Shown: positions 44,507 through 53,177 of the stretch, one piece after another
Layout of the letters: every line of letters starts with the position of its first letter
Position numbering within the stretch: position 1 is the stretch's first letter
Origin: Lachnospiraceae bacterium
GTDB taxonomy: Bacteria > Bacillota > Clostridia > Lachnospirales > Lachnospiraceae
DNA: 64,000 nucleotides
Reading direction: 5' to 3'
Assembly: GCA_015056795.1 (NCBI GenBank)
Contig: SVFO01000008.1
Location: 90,918-154,917 of the forward strand
Notes under the pieces: model-generated
Told to the model about the DNA's origin: nothing
What the model saw: only the letters and a program-made list of their open reading frames with translations
Database searches by the model: none
Program-made: the position numbers and the translations under genes

Positions 44507-47275
44507 ATGAACATTCTTTGGAAATGCTGTAAGCGTACTTTAAAAGAAAATCAAAGCCGAACCATTGTGACCATCCTTGGCGTGGCTCTGGCAACAGGCC
44601 TTATTACGGCCGTTGCATGCCTCGGCGTGAGCCTGATCGCCAGCTATACGGAGTATGTTAAGCAGACGGAAGGCGACGCGCACGTAATCTTTAGCGGCGT
44701 ATCGGGGAAGGACATAAAGCGATTCCTAAATAATCAGAGCGTGGAAGAGCTTTGGATTGCAAGAAGAGATGGTTATGCGAAGGTCGAAAACCCGAAGAAC
44801 TCGGATACAATGGGTTATATCAGTATCCTGTCAGTCACGCAGGATTGGTTTGATCATCATGATGGTTCCGTCAAACTGATACGGGGGCGGCTTCCCGAAA
44901 AGGAGAACGAGATTGTTATTGACAGGTTGATTAGATCGGAAGTGGGCATGGAGCTTTCGCTTGGCGACGAAATTACTCTGAGCGTTGGTGACAGAACCTT
45001 GGGTGGTCAGAAGATGCGCTTTGGAGCCGACTATGACGAAGAGGAAATACTCCAACCCAGATTTGAAAAAAACTACGTGGTCGTTGGTTTTACGGATGGA
45101 TCAATTAGCGAGCTAAGCTCGCGTTTCTGGGATTCCAGACATACTTATAAGCGTTACTACACGGCCATTTCTTGTCTTTCAGAAGATGAGATGAGAAAGG
45201 AGCTGGAGGCTGCGGATGAAAATGTATATTACAATGTTTCTCTTCGGTATCAGAAATCCGTTTTACTGCGTCAGGAGGAGCTCACGGCAGGCATTCTTGG
45301 CATCTCACGGGAGCTTTATCATAACGTATGGTGCGACTGGAAACACAGGGCAACGGAAGAGGAACTGCTTGCCGCTACTGAGGTCGCAAAGAATGTTGAA
45401 GCGAAGGATGAAGTCTTTGGCCTGATGCATTTAGAGAGCGGACAGCTGATCAACCAAAGAAATTACCAGATCATCTATCTGATCGCCCTTGGCTTTTTGA
45501 TTCTCGCTTACGCAGGCGTTTTCTGTATCAATAACAGCTTTGATCTGACCTTTACGGAGCGCGTGCGTTTCTACGGGCTCATGTCATCCATCGGAACAAC
45601 AAAAAGTCAGCGTCGTAAACTGGTACTTTTAGAGGGCGTCGTGATCGGAGCATATGGCATTCCTCTTGGTTTACTCATAGGTACGGTTCTCACCTTTTTG
45701 CTTGTGAAGCTTACCAATCTGATCCTGCGCATGATTGATGCTTCCTTGCAGTTTCACATGATGTTTCGCGTGAACCTGACTGCCTTTTTGCTTGGCAGCG
45801 CCGTTTCGGTTTTGATGATTTTTCTTTCGGCGTGGGAATCAGCCGTGCGTGCCTCAAAGGTTTCACCCATTGCGGCCATCCGTTCGAATGAAGAAATAAA
45901 GGTACGAAAAGAAAAGAAGAGAAGAAAGCGTTTAAAACCAGTAAAAAGACGGATGAGCGTGAGCGGGAGACTGGCAGTTCTAAATTTCGACCGTGCAAAG
46001 ATCAAATATCGGGCATCCGTAGCTTCAATCGCCGTAAGCATTGCGCTATTCTTAGGAATCAGTTTGATCTCCATGCTTTTTTCGCAGTTTAAGGATGCTA
46101 TCTGGGAAGAGACGAACTGTCAGCTTCGAGTGACCGCGTCTGATGAGGAGAATTGGCGGGAAATTTTTGACTCTCTGAAAGGCATTGCGGAAGACGAAGC
46201 GGGGGTTACCAGAGCGGAGATTGTTTTACAGATCCCCATCATTGCAGAGTCGGAAGACATTCCGTATTTGCTGGGAAAGCCTGCACAATATGCGAACGAC
46301 TCTGCCTTAACGTTTCTCAACGTCATGGATGAAAAAAGCTTTGCACTTTGCTGTAAGGATGCCGGGATAGAATATGAAAAAGCAAAGGGCAAAGGGATTG
46401 TGAGCTGTTTGGAAGTTCTCTACGTTCCGAGGGCAGGCGCTGCCCTTCTAAAAGACCGCGTTGTGACGGGAGAACGCTTTGCGACTTTTCGAAGCGGAGA
46501 CGTGCTGCATGGAAGCTATCGTACGTACACGAGAATTGATGATGGGACAGAGGGCATTAGCGGGGCAAAATGGGAAACCCACGACGTATGGACGGAGGTT
46601 GAGATTGCAGGACAGGTAGATGACACGTTTGCGTTGATTGAACCCTATCCTTCGGGATACGTGATGCTATACGTCGGTGAATCCTGGCTCTCAGAGCACC
46701 CGGAGGTAGCGCAGATGGGTAGCGGAATCCACATCGAGGCAGGTTTTTTGGCTGATGACGTAAATGCCCTCGAAGATGCGATCATGGAAACCGACAGATA
46801 TGTTCTATTCATTGAAAATTATGATAAGGATTATCGTAAATTGCAGTATACTGAAATCTTAATCAAGATGTTCCTCCTTAGCTTTATGTTCATCATTAGC
46901 ATGATCGGCATCACGAACGTCATCAATGCCATCGGAACGAATATGGAGCTTCGCTCGCAAGAATTTGCAAGACTTCGCTCCATTGGTATGACGGGAGGAC
47001 AATTAAGGCACATGGTTCGCACGGAGATGGGGATCCTTGGCGGGAAGGGCATGCTCTATGGTATTCTTATTGGCACGGGTATTTCTTATGCGCTTTATCG
47101 GTTCCTTTGGGAGAGCAGCGACAAGTCCTATGAGTTTGCATTTCGCCTACCTATCTTGGAAGCAGCGATCTGCATTGTCTTAGTAAGTCTCCTTCTTGCT
47201 TTAATCACGGAGCGGCGCATACGGAAAATGGAGCGAAGGAACATTGTGGAAACGCTTAGAAATGAAAATCTTTAG
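44507..47275 (+). CDS. FtsX/MacB-type ABC permease 2
   Basis: A 922-residue paralogue of permease 1 with the same layout: one helix, outer domain (about 50-315), FtsX block, linker rich in Arg/Lys (RKEKKRRKRLKPVKRR), second outer domain and a final FtsX block. It is longer by about 65 residues, mainly in the outer loops. ATG 44507 has AAGGAG upstream; the longer frame from 44399 runs through a palindromic intergenic stretch. It is followed by kinase 2. The ABC ATPase at 41130 is the only one nearby. Confidence 0.9.
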   Translation: MNILWKCCKRTLKENQSRTIVTILGVALATGLITAVACLGVSLIASYTEYVKQTEGDAHVIFSGVSGKDIKRFLNNQSVEELWIARRDGYAKVENPKNSDTMGYISILSVTQDWFDHHDGSVKLIRGRLPEKENEIVIDRLIRSEVGMELSLGDEITLSVGDRTLGGQKMRFGADYDEEEILQPRFEKNYVVVGFTDGSISELSSRFWDSRHTYKRYYTAISCLSEDEMRKELEAADENVYYNVSLRYQKSVLLRQEELTAGILGISRELYHNVWCDWKHRATEEELLAATEVAKNVEAKDEVFGLMHLESGQLINQRNYQIIYLIALGFLILAYAGVFCINNSFDLTFTERVRFYGLMSSIGTTKSQRRKLVLLEGVVIGAYGIPLGLLIGTVLTFLLVKLTNLILRMIDASLQFHMMFRVNLTAFLLGSAVSVLMIFLSAWESAVRASKVSPIAAIRSNEEIKVRKEKKRRKRLKPVKRRMSVSGRLAVLNFDRAKIKYRASVASIAVSIALFLGISLISMLFSQFKDAIWEETNCQLRVTASDEENWREIFDSLKGIAEDEAGVTRAEIVLQIPIIAESEDIPYLLGKPAQYANDSALTFLNVMDEKSFALCCKDAGIEYEKAKGKGIVSCLEVLYVPRAGAALLKDRVVTGERFATFRSGDVLHGSYRTYTRIDDGTEGISGAKWETHDVWTEVEIAGQVDDTFALIEPYPSGYVMLYVGESWLSEHPEVAQMGSGIHIEAGFLADDVNALEDAIMETDRYVLFIENYDKDYRKLQYTEILIKMFLLSFMFIISMIGITNVINAIGTNMELRSQEFARLRSIGMTGGQLRHMVRTEMGILGGKGMLYGILIGTGISYALYRFLWESSDKSYEFAFRLPILEAAICIVLVSLLLALITERRIRKMERRNIVETLRNENL

Positions 47276-47372
47276 CTCTTTTTGTTGCGCGGCATGAGGC
47301 TTTGCGGTATCATATGATTGATAAAGCAAGGCCAAGGATGTTTTGGACTTTGGCCGCGCGAAGGAGAAGCGA

Positions 47373-48599
47373 ATGAGTGCATTCTGGAATAAAGACATAA
47401 AAAGAATTATCATGGTCATGGCGCTGACCTGGATTGTTGGCGGGGTTTTTACAAACCTCGCCATTTTTCGATATCAAAAAAAGGTAAGTGAGGCAGAGTA
47501 TAACGCATACGCTAACATCTTAAGCGTTGTCAAGGAAGCGTATCCGGAGGCACAGGAGGATGAGATCATCCGCAATCTGTCACATGTTTCTGAAATATCA
47601 ACAGGGGAGAGTATTCTAAGGCAATATGGCATTTTGAGAGACGGCGAGCTCTATTTGGGACAAAGCAAAGTGAAGAGGGAAGGCATTTTATGGGCAAATG
47701 TGATATTCTTCGTTACGGCATCCGTTTCCCTTATGTTATTACTTTGGTTTTGGAAAGACAGAAATAAGAAATTGCGGGAACTTGGACGATATGTTGATCG
47801 CGTCAGTCACGGGGAGTATGAACTGCAACTTCAAAAGAATCAGGAAGACGAGCTAAGCGGTCTTCGCAATGAACTCTATAAGCTGACGGTGCTTTATAAG
47901 GAGCAGGCGGATGGTGCGCAGGCTGGCAAGGTGGCACTTTCGGATTCCGTGGCAAATATTTCGCATCAGTTAAAGACGCCGCTGACCAGCGCCGTGATCT
48001 TAACGGATAATCTTTTGGAGTCACCAGACATGCCAAAGGAGACGCGCGTAAAGTTTTTACAGGAGATCAGCAGACAACTCGTTGGCATGAAGTGGCTTGT
48101 CATTTCCATGTTGAAACTATCAAGGCTGGATGCGGGTGTCGTGGAACTGCAAAAGAAACGGGTCTCGCTGAAAAAGATCGCAGAGGATTCCATTGGTCAT
48201 CTTGAAATGATGGCGCAGTTTAAAGAGATTCATTTTGAGACGAGGCTGGAGGAAGTATCGGTCACGGGTGATGCAAAGTGGCTTTCGGAGGCGCTTCAAA
48301 ACATTATAAAAAATGCCATTGAGCACAGCCCGCAGGGCGGTACAATTGAGATAGAGATATCGGAAAATGAGGTTTATTGTCAGGTATCTATCAAGGATCA
48401 CGGCGAGGGAATTTCGGATCTTGATCAGAAACATTTGTTTGAACGATTCTACCGCGCATCGAAGGTGGAGAACGAGAATGTTGGAATTGGGTTAGCACTT
48501 GCGAAGGAAGTGGTTGAGAGACAAAATGGTTCCATCACGGTGGAGTCTGGTGAGAATGGAACCTGTTTCTATGTAAGGATTTTGAAGTATTCCGTGTAG
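47373..48599 (+). CDS. Sensor histidine kinase 2
   Basis: A 408-residue kinase with two helices (about 9-30 and 108-130) flanking a ~75-residue outer loop, a HAMP-like linker, H-box VANISHQLKTPLTS with phospho-His198, N-box LQNIIKNAIEHS, D-box KDHGEGIS and G-box VGIGLALAKEV. AAGGAG lies 6 bases before ATG 47373. The matching response regulator starts 12 bases after its stop. The kinase precedes the regulator, the reverse of the first system. Confidence 0.93.
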   Translation: MSAFWNKDIKRIIMVMALTWIVGGVFTNLAIFRYQKKVSEAEYNAYANILSVVKEAYPEAQEDEIIRNLSHVSEISTGESILRQYGILRDGELYLGQSKVKREGILWANVIFFVTASVSLMLLLWFWKDRNKKLRELGRYVDRVSHGEYELQLQKNQEDELSGLRNELYKLTVLYKEQADGAQAGKVALSDSVANISHQLKTPLTSAVILTDNLLESPDMPKETRVKFLQEISRQLVGMKWLVISMLKLSRLDAGVVELQKKRVSLKKIAEDSIGHLEMMAQFKEIHFETRLEEVSVTGDAKWLSEALQNIIKNAIEHSPQGGTIEIEISENEVYCQVSIKDHGEGISDLDQKHLFERFYRASKVENENVGIGLALAKEVVERQNGSITVESGENGTCFYVRILKYSV

Positions 48600-48611
48600 G
48601 GGGATGGAAAC

Positions 48612-49292
48612 TTGGAACGGATTTTACTTGTGGAAGATAATGAGGCTATTGTGCTAGGACTGAAATACTTATTGGAACAGGAAGGTTTCGAGACTTGTGT
48701 TGTCGGAAGCGTTTTAGACGCACGAAAAATCTTTGATGATAAATGCTTTGACATGGCACTTTTGGATGTTACCTTGCCAGATGGCGATGGTTTTACTCTA
48801 TGCAAATGGATCATGGATAACCATAAGATTCCTATTATCTTTTTGACGGCGCGGGAGGAAGAAAGCGATGTCGTGAAAGGCTTTGAACTTGGCGCAGTTG
48901 ATTATGTCATGAAACCATTTCGAAATCGTGAATTGATCTCGAGAATTCGTAATGGACTTCGCAGAAATGAAACGAAAAACTCTGACGAATCAAACTTGCT
49001 AAAATGTGGTGAGTTATGTATCCATCCGGAAAGTGGAAAGACCTTTGTGGGAGAGAAAGAAGTGAATCTTACAAAATTGGAATTTCGGATTTTGTCTGCC
49101 ATGCTTTCCCATCCTGGGAAAATTTTCAGTCGCGAAGAAATTCTTGCGGCTGTTTGGGACCTTTATGGAAATTACGTGAACGACAATACGTTGTCTGTTA
49201 CCATGAAGCGCATTCGTGAGAAGCTTGGTGACATGGATGGAAATATCATTAAAACCGTGCGCGGCATGGGCTATCGCTTGGAGGAACCATGA
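48612..49292 (+). CDS. OmpR/PhoB-family response regulator 2
   Basis: A 226-residue regulator starting at TTG, with a G-rich site (GGGGGATGG) upstream; no ATG or GTG fits better. Receiver domain with Asp52 (MALLDVTLPD) and MKPFRNREL; winged helix (about 130-225) with NDNTLSVTMKRIREKL. It overlaps the next gene by four bases (ATGA). Divergent from response regulator 1, so the two systems were not made by a recent duplication. Confidence 0.92.
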   Translation: MERILLVEDNEAIVLGLKYLLEQEGFETCVVGSVLDARKIFDDKCFDMALLDVTLPDGDGFTLCKWIMDNHKIPIIFLTAREEESDVVKGFELGAVDYVMKPFRNRELISRIRNGLRRNETKNSDESNLLKCGELCIHPESGKTFVGEKEVNLTKLEFRILSAMLSHPGKIFSREEILAAVWDLYGNYVNDNTLSVTMKRIREKLGDMDGNIIKTVRGMGYRLEEP

Positions 49293-50017
49293 AGAAATAT
49301 ACGGTAGATCGGTTCTGTTGGATCACGATGTCTCTAATGACACTTACCGTGATCAATATCATTTTGGCAATCATGAGACTGACATTGGAAAAAGACAGTG
49401 CCAAAGTCATGGGATGGGTGATATTCTCTGTTTTGACCGGAGTGCTATCCGTAGTCTCTTTTGCGCGAGGCCATTGGATCTCACGTATGCAGGTAAAGCC
49501 CTTTGAAGAAAGCTCAGAATACATTCATGTTGCGCGCGGCGTGAATTATGCGATAAAGCCGGAGCTTGTTCGGAAACAAAAATATGTAAAGCATCTGCAG
49601 GAAGAACAAAAGAAGATTTGGAAGCTCGTTGTCTTGGGAGCCTTTCTTTCGACAATTGGTGGATTGATTTTTGGTTTTGCCAGTCCGAATGTCAAGATGG
49701 AGATGAAGGCGCTTAAGGAGGCCTGGCTAGGTTTAACCTACCCAACGCTCTTTCTAGGAACGGTTATGATCTTTGGCGGACTTCGCATGATGTTCCTTGG
49801 CTTTATCAATTCCGACAGCCGACTGGCATATTGGCTTTCCGAGAAATTTGATTTTGATACTTACAGCGTCAAGATCGCCCATGAAAACATTCTTATCGAT
49901 GTCCTAAGTAAGCGCCATGAGATAGAAATTGAAGAAGAAAAGAAGCGCAGGGATGCTTATGAGCGGGAAGAGAAGGAACGGATGGATAAGATGTATAGTG
50001 AATTAACGAGACAATAA
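49289..50017 (+). CDS. Membrane protein of unknown family, paralogue B
   Basis: A 242-residue protein with two N-terminal helices (about 12-58), a cytosolic segment with PFEESSEYIHVARGVNYAI, two further helices (about 110-175), FLGFINSDSRLAYWLSEKF and a highly charged Glu/Lys/Arg coiled-coil tail. It aligns with paralogue A (40301-40954) through the middle and C-terminal parts. It is translationally coupled to response regulator 2. The presence of one paralogue beside each two-component system suggests they are functional parts of the signalling or transport module. Function unknown. Confidence 0.8.
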   Translation: MKKYTVDRFCWITMSLMTLTVINIILAIMRLTLEKDSAKVMGWVIFSVLTGVLSVVSFARGHWISRMQVKPFEESSEYIHVARGVNYAIKPELVRKQKYVKHLQEEQKKIWKLVVLGAFLSTIGGLIFGFASPNVKMEMKALKEAWLGLTYPTLFLGTVMIFGGLRMMFLGFINSDSRLAYWLSEKFDFDTYSVKIAHENILIDVLSKRHEIEIEEEKKRRDAYEREEKERMDKMYSELTRQ

Positions 50018-50035
50018 ATGATAAACTATCATTTT
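50016..50035 (+). terminator. Small hairpin after the two-component/ABC locus
   Basis: An 8-bp stem (50016-50023 with 50027-50034) overlaps the stop codon of paralogue B and ends in TTTT. The loop is only three bases and the stem AT-rich, so strength is uncertain. Confidence 0.4.
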
Positions 50036-50072
50036 GTGAACGAAGAATGACAAGGTTTGTTTAGAGAAAGTC

Positions 50073-50101
50073 TTGACATTTCGTTGAGATAAAGATACGA
50101 T
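50073..50101 (+). promoter_or_regulatory. Promoter of the TetR gene
   Basis: TTGACA (50073-50078), 17-base spacer, TACGAT (50096-50101). An AAGTGTT/AACACTT inverted repeat begins just after it. Confidence 0.6.
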
Positions 50102-50187
50102 AACAAGTGTTACATATTATGTTTTTTTGAGATAAACACTTTTAGCGCGCAACATATTGGCAAGGAAACGCATTTCATGGAAATGTT

Positions 50188-50209
50188 ACATTGAGTACTG
50201 TCTCAATGT
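50188..50209 (+). promoter_or_regulatory. Palindromic operator candidate before the TetR gene
   Basis: ACATTGAG (50188-50195) and CTCAATGT (50202-50209) form an inverted repeat with a 6-base centre, right before the ribosome-binding site GAGGAGG. Size and place fit a TetR autoregulatory site. Confidence 0.5.
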
Positions 50210-50221
50210 GAGGAGGGCGAT

Positions 50222-50770
50222 ATGGCACGGAAGGAAAGCATTACAAAGCAAATGATTATAGACGCGGCGTACAACATTGCCCGCACGGAGGGAATGCAGG
50301 GGATCACTGCGAGAAACGTGGCGGAACAGGCAAATTGCTCCACGCAACCGATCTTTCGTACCTTTCAAAACATGGAGGAGCTCATGGACGGTGTTTATGA
50401 GCGTGCAGCCCATGCTTTTCAGGAATTCTATCGCATGTATCCTCGCACGGAAAAACTTCCGTTTTGTAATTTAGGACTGGCTTACATTGCGTTTGCAAAA
50501 GAGGAGAAAGAGCTCTTTCGAATCTTGTTTGTAGGGGAGAAGAAAAAGAAATCCTTTTATGAAATCTTAAATGGCAATACGGAGAACGTGCGGACGGAGA
50601 TTCAGATTGCGACGGCACAAGGGTGTAAGAATCCGAGCGGGCTGTTTATGAAGCTTTGGATCTTTATTCACGGTGCGGCATGTATGACGATGACTGGGGA
50701 TTATGATCTCTCTGATGAGGAAACCAAAGAGCTTTTGCAAAATATCTGCAGATCCTTTATGAGCGTTTGA
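50222..50770 (+). CDS. TetR/AcrR-family transcriptional regulator
   Basis: A 182-residue regulator. The N-terminal helix-turn-helix (about 8-55) reads ITARNVAEQANCSTQPIFRTFQNMEELM; the C-terminal ligand-binding part is all helical. GAGGAGG precedes the ATG. Its stop overlaps the start of the next gene (TGATG), so it is coupled to the flavoprotein. It might also act on the upstream ABC locus, but only the nearby palindrome is suggested by sequence. Confidence 0.9.
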   Translation: MARKESITKQMIIDAAYNIARTEGMQGITARNVAEQANCSTQPIFRTFQNMEELMDGVYERAAHAFQEFYRMYPRTEKLPFCNLGLAYIAFAKEEKELFRILFVGEKKKKSFYEILNGNTENVRTEIQIATAQGCKNPSGLFMKLWIFIHGAACMTMTGDYDLSDEETKELLQNICRSFMSV

Positions 50771-52101
50771 TGGTGGATGGAATGAAGCAAGTAATTGTTA
50801 TTGGAGGCGGCGCGGCCGGCATGATGGCAGCATATGAAGCAGCAATGTGCGGCAGCAAGGTCACTTTATTTGAAAAAAATGAAAAGCTAGGGAAAAAGCT
50901 TTTTATCACGGGCAAAGGCAGATGTAACGTCTGCAATGCGGCAGAGGACATGGAAGTATTATTCCAAAACGTCTGCACGAATCGCAAGTTCCTATACAGT
51001 GCTTTTTATACTTGGGATAATCGTGCCGTGATGGAACTTTTGGAAAAGGCGGGATGCCCTCTAAAGATCGAACGCGGTGACAGAGTGTTCCCGGTTTCAG
51101 ATCATTCTTCTGACGTCATTGGAGCATTCAAAAGACTCTTGGACAGAGCAGGCGTAAAAGTAAAGCTAAATACTGGCGTAAAAGAAATTGTCTGTGACGA
51201 GGTTGGATTCAAGGCAGTACGGCTTTCTGGCGGAGAACTTGTAGGTGGAGATGCCTGCATTATCTGTACGGGCGGTGTTTCGTATCCAAGTACGGGATCT
51301 ACGGGCGACGGGTATGTCTTTGCTGAAAAATTGGGTCATGAACTTGTAGATCGTCATCCGGCATTGGTTCCCTTGGAGACAAAAGAAAAGTGGCCGGAGG
51401 AGGTCATGGGGCTTTCGCTAAAAAATGTGGGCCTCAAGATGACGCGAGGGAAAAAGGTATTGTATGACGGCTTCGGCGAGATGATGTTTACGCATTTTGG
51501 CGTGACGGGTCCGCTGGTATTATCTGCGAGTAGTTTTTATTACGCAGAAGTAAAGAAAAAAAAGAATGGTAAAAAAGCAGATTCGGAAAAGGAACCAGGA
51601 AGCAAAGAAAGTGTTCTGGAATACTGCGATGAAACGAATCTGTGGATTGATTTGAAACCTGCACTAAGCGAAGAACAATTGGATCATAGGCTCCTTCGGG
51701 AATTTGATGAGAATAAGGCAAAGCATTTTCAAAATGCGCTTGGTGCTTTGTTTCCGTCGAAACTTATTCCAATCATGATCCGCCTTTCGGGGATCGATCC
51801 CAATAAGAAGGTTTCGGAGATCAGTCACGAAGAGAGGGAAAGCTTTGGAAAACTGATCAAGAACTTACCGCTGACGGTAAAGGGAACAAGAGATTTTGCA
51901 GAAGCGATCATAACGCAGGGTGGCGTCTCCGTAAAGCAGGTGAACCCGTCCACAATGGAATCCAAGGTGATGCCAGGCGTCTATTTCGCAGGAGAGGTAT
52001 TAGACCTTGATGCAATGACCGGAGGATTTAATCTGCAGATTGCTTGGTCAACGGGATATCTTGCAGGCAAGAGCGCCGCAGAAGAAATTCGCGGAGAATA
52101 A
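50770..52101 (+). CDS. FAD-dependent oxidoreductase, BaiN/HI0933 family
   Basis: A 443-residue flavoprotein. The N-terminal dinucleotide-binding motif VIGGGAAGMMAAYEAA, ITGKGRCNVCNA, the inner TGGVSYPSTGSTGDGY and the C-terminal GEVLDLDAMTGGFNLQIAWSTGYLAG are the family markers. Reported members include aminoacetone oxidase-like proteins and BaiN of bile-acid metabolism, but most are uncharacterised, so function is unknown. A Lys-rich insertion lies near 265-285. The start is ambiguous: ATG 50770 overlaps the TetR stop; ATG 50782 has GGTGGA just upstream. Confidence 0.88.
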   Translation: MVDGMKQVIVIGGGAAGMMAAYEAAMCGSKVTLFEKNEKLGKKLFITGKGRCNVCNAAEDMEVLFQNVCTNRKFLYSAFYTWDNRAVMELLEKAGCPLKIERGDRVFPVSDHSSDVIGAFKRLLDRAGVKVKLNTGVKEIVCDEVGFKAVRLSGGELVGGDACIICTGGVSYPSTGSTGDGYVFAEKLGHELVDRHPALVPLETKEKWPEEVMGLSLKNVGLKMTRGKKVLYDGFGEMMFTHFGVTGPLVLSASSFYYAEVKKKKNGKKADSEKEPGSKESVLEYCDETNLWIDLKPALSEEQLDHRLLREFDENKAKHFQNALGALFPSKLIPIMIRLSGIDPNKKVSEISHEERESFGKLIKNLPLTVKGTRDFAEAIITQGGVSVKQVNPSTMESKVMPGVYFAGEVLDLDAMTGGFNLQIAWSTGYLAGKSAAEEIRGE

Positions 52102-52244
52102 ATTGTGCAGAATCTTTGAAAATCACTTGGAAGAAAGCTTACGTTACGAATGTTTTTTGTCGATATAATGAAAAGATATGTACAAACGAATAGAAGCTCC
52201 GAGGATCAGACGGAGCGCAAAGGGATAAAAGGAGCTTAAGGATC

Positions 52245-52901
52245 ATGAGTTATAATATTGCAGTGGACGGACCTGCAGGGGCAGGGAAAAGTACGATAGC
52301 AAAGCAGGTTGCTAAGAAGAAGGGAATCATCTATGTGGATACTGGTGCGATGTACCGTGCCATGGCGCTGTTCATGATCCGGGAGAAGGTGGATCCGACA
52401 AATCAGGAGGCAATCATTGCAAAGTGCGATGAGGCTGACGTGACCCTCGGTCAGGAGGATGGCCAGCAGGTGGTCTTCCTAAACGGGGAGAACGTAAATG
52501 GACTGATCCGGACGGAAGCAGTTGGCAACATGGCTTCCACGATCAGCGTGATCGGGAAGGTACGTGAGAACCTTGTGGCAAAGCAGCAAAAGCTGGCAGA
52601 GACCACGGATCTCATCATGGATGGTCGTGACATTGGCACCTGCGTGCTGCCGAATGCAAACCTCAAGATCTATCTGACCGCTAGCAGTGAGGTACGTGCG
52701 AAGCGTCGTTATGATGAACTTGTGGCGAAGGGACAGGAATGTGACCTTGCGCAGATCAAGGCCGACATCGAGGAACGTGACTATCGCGACATGCACCGCG
52801 AAATCTCCCCCCTAAAGCAGGCAGACGACGCCATCCTTGTCGACACCTCCTACATGACCATTGATGAAGTCGTTGCCAAAATCCTTGAACTTGCAGAGTG
52901 A
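52245..52901 (+). CDS. cmk: Cytidylate kinase
   Basis: A 218-residue kinase that phosphorylates CMP and dCMP with ATP. P-loop VDGPAGAGKST, YVDTGAMYRAMA and MDGRDIGTCVLPNA are typical. AAAAGGAG lies about 9 bases before the ATG. A TATAAT at 52164-52169 may be its -10 box, without a convincing -35. A repeat element begins at its stop codon and separates it from ispH, its usual neighbour. Confidence 0.96.
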   Translation: MSYNIAVDGPAGAGKSTIAKQVAKKKGIIYVDTGAMYRAMALFMIREKVDPTNQEAIIAKCDEADVTLGQEDGQQVVFLNGENVNGLIRTEAVGNMASTISVIGKVRENLVAKQQKLAETTDLIMDGRDIGTCVLPNANLKIYLTASSEVRAKRRYDELVAKGQECDLAQIKADIEERDYRDMHREISPLKQADDAILVDTSYMTIDEVVAKILELAE

Positions 52902-53002
52902 CACATCATCCGTCGCCTTACGGCGACACCTTCTACGCTTCGTTGCGTTCGTCACATGACCGATGTCCACCGGACATCGTGCGACCCTCCAGGGGAAGGC
53001 AT
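52900..53002 (-). repeat. REP-like element interrupted by a second palindromic sequence
   Basis: Read on the minus strand it starts GCCTTCCCCTGGAGGG and ends GAAGGTGTCGCCGTAAGGCGACGGATGATGTGT, matching the layout of the element at 32850-32898. Between these halves, within the first hairpin, about 50 bases are inserted, including a hairpin GATGTCC/GGACATC (52962-52968 with 52972-52978). It begins at the cmk stop codon. Confidence 0.65.
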
Positions 53003-53115
53003 ACAACCTATAAACTGATAGTTCGATAATTAAAAACAATCCATAAATTGATTTTGCAAAAATCATAAGACAATCTATAAACTGAAATTGCGAATATTAC
53101 ATGGCAGTCCATATT

Positions 53116-53156
53116 TTCGAGGGGATGGGCATGGGAGTCTTTTCAGAAGCCCCGAG
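53116..53156 (+). repeat. Truncated copy C of the covarying hairpin element
   Basis: TTCGAGGGGATGGGCATGGGAGTCTTTTC followed directly by AGAAGCCCCGAG matches the 5' arm and the 3' end of the element at 57320-57452, with the loop and most of the 3' arm missing. The preceding GTCCATATT is also shared with that copy. Confidence 0.5.
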
Positions 53157-53177
53157 CCATTCTAGTCAGGAGGACAT

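Noticed and set aside
37348..49292. The two two-component systems as a recent tandem duplication
   Set aside because: The kinases differ in sensor size and the regulators in sequence and gene order; only the permeases and small membrane proteins look paralogous.
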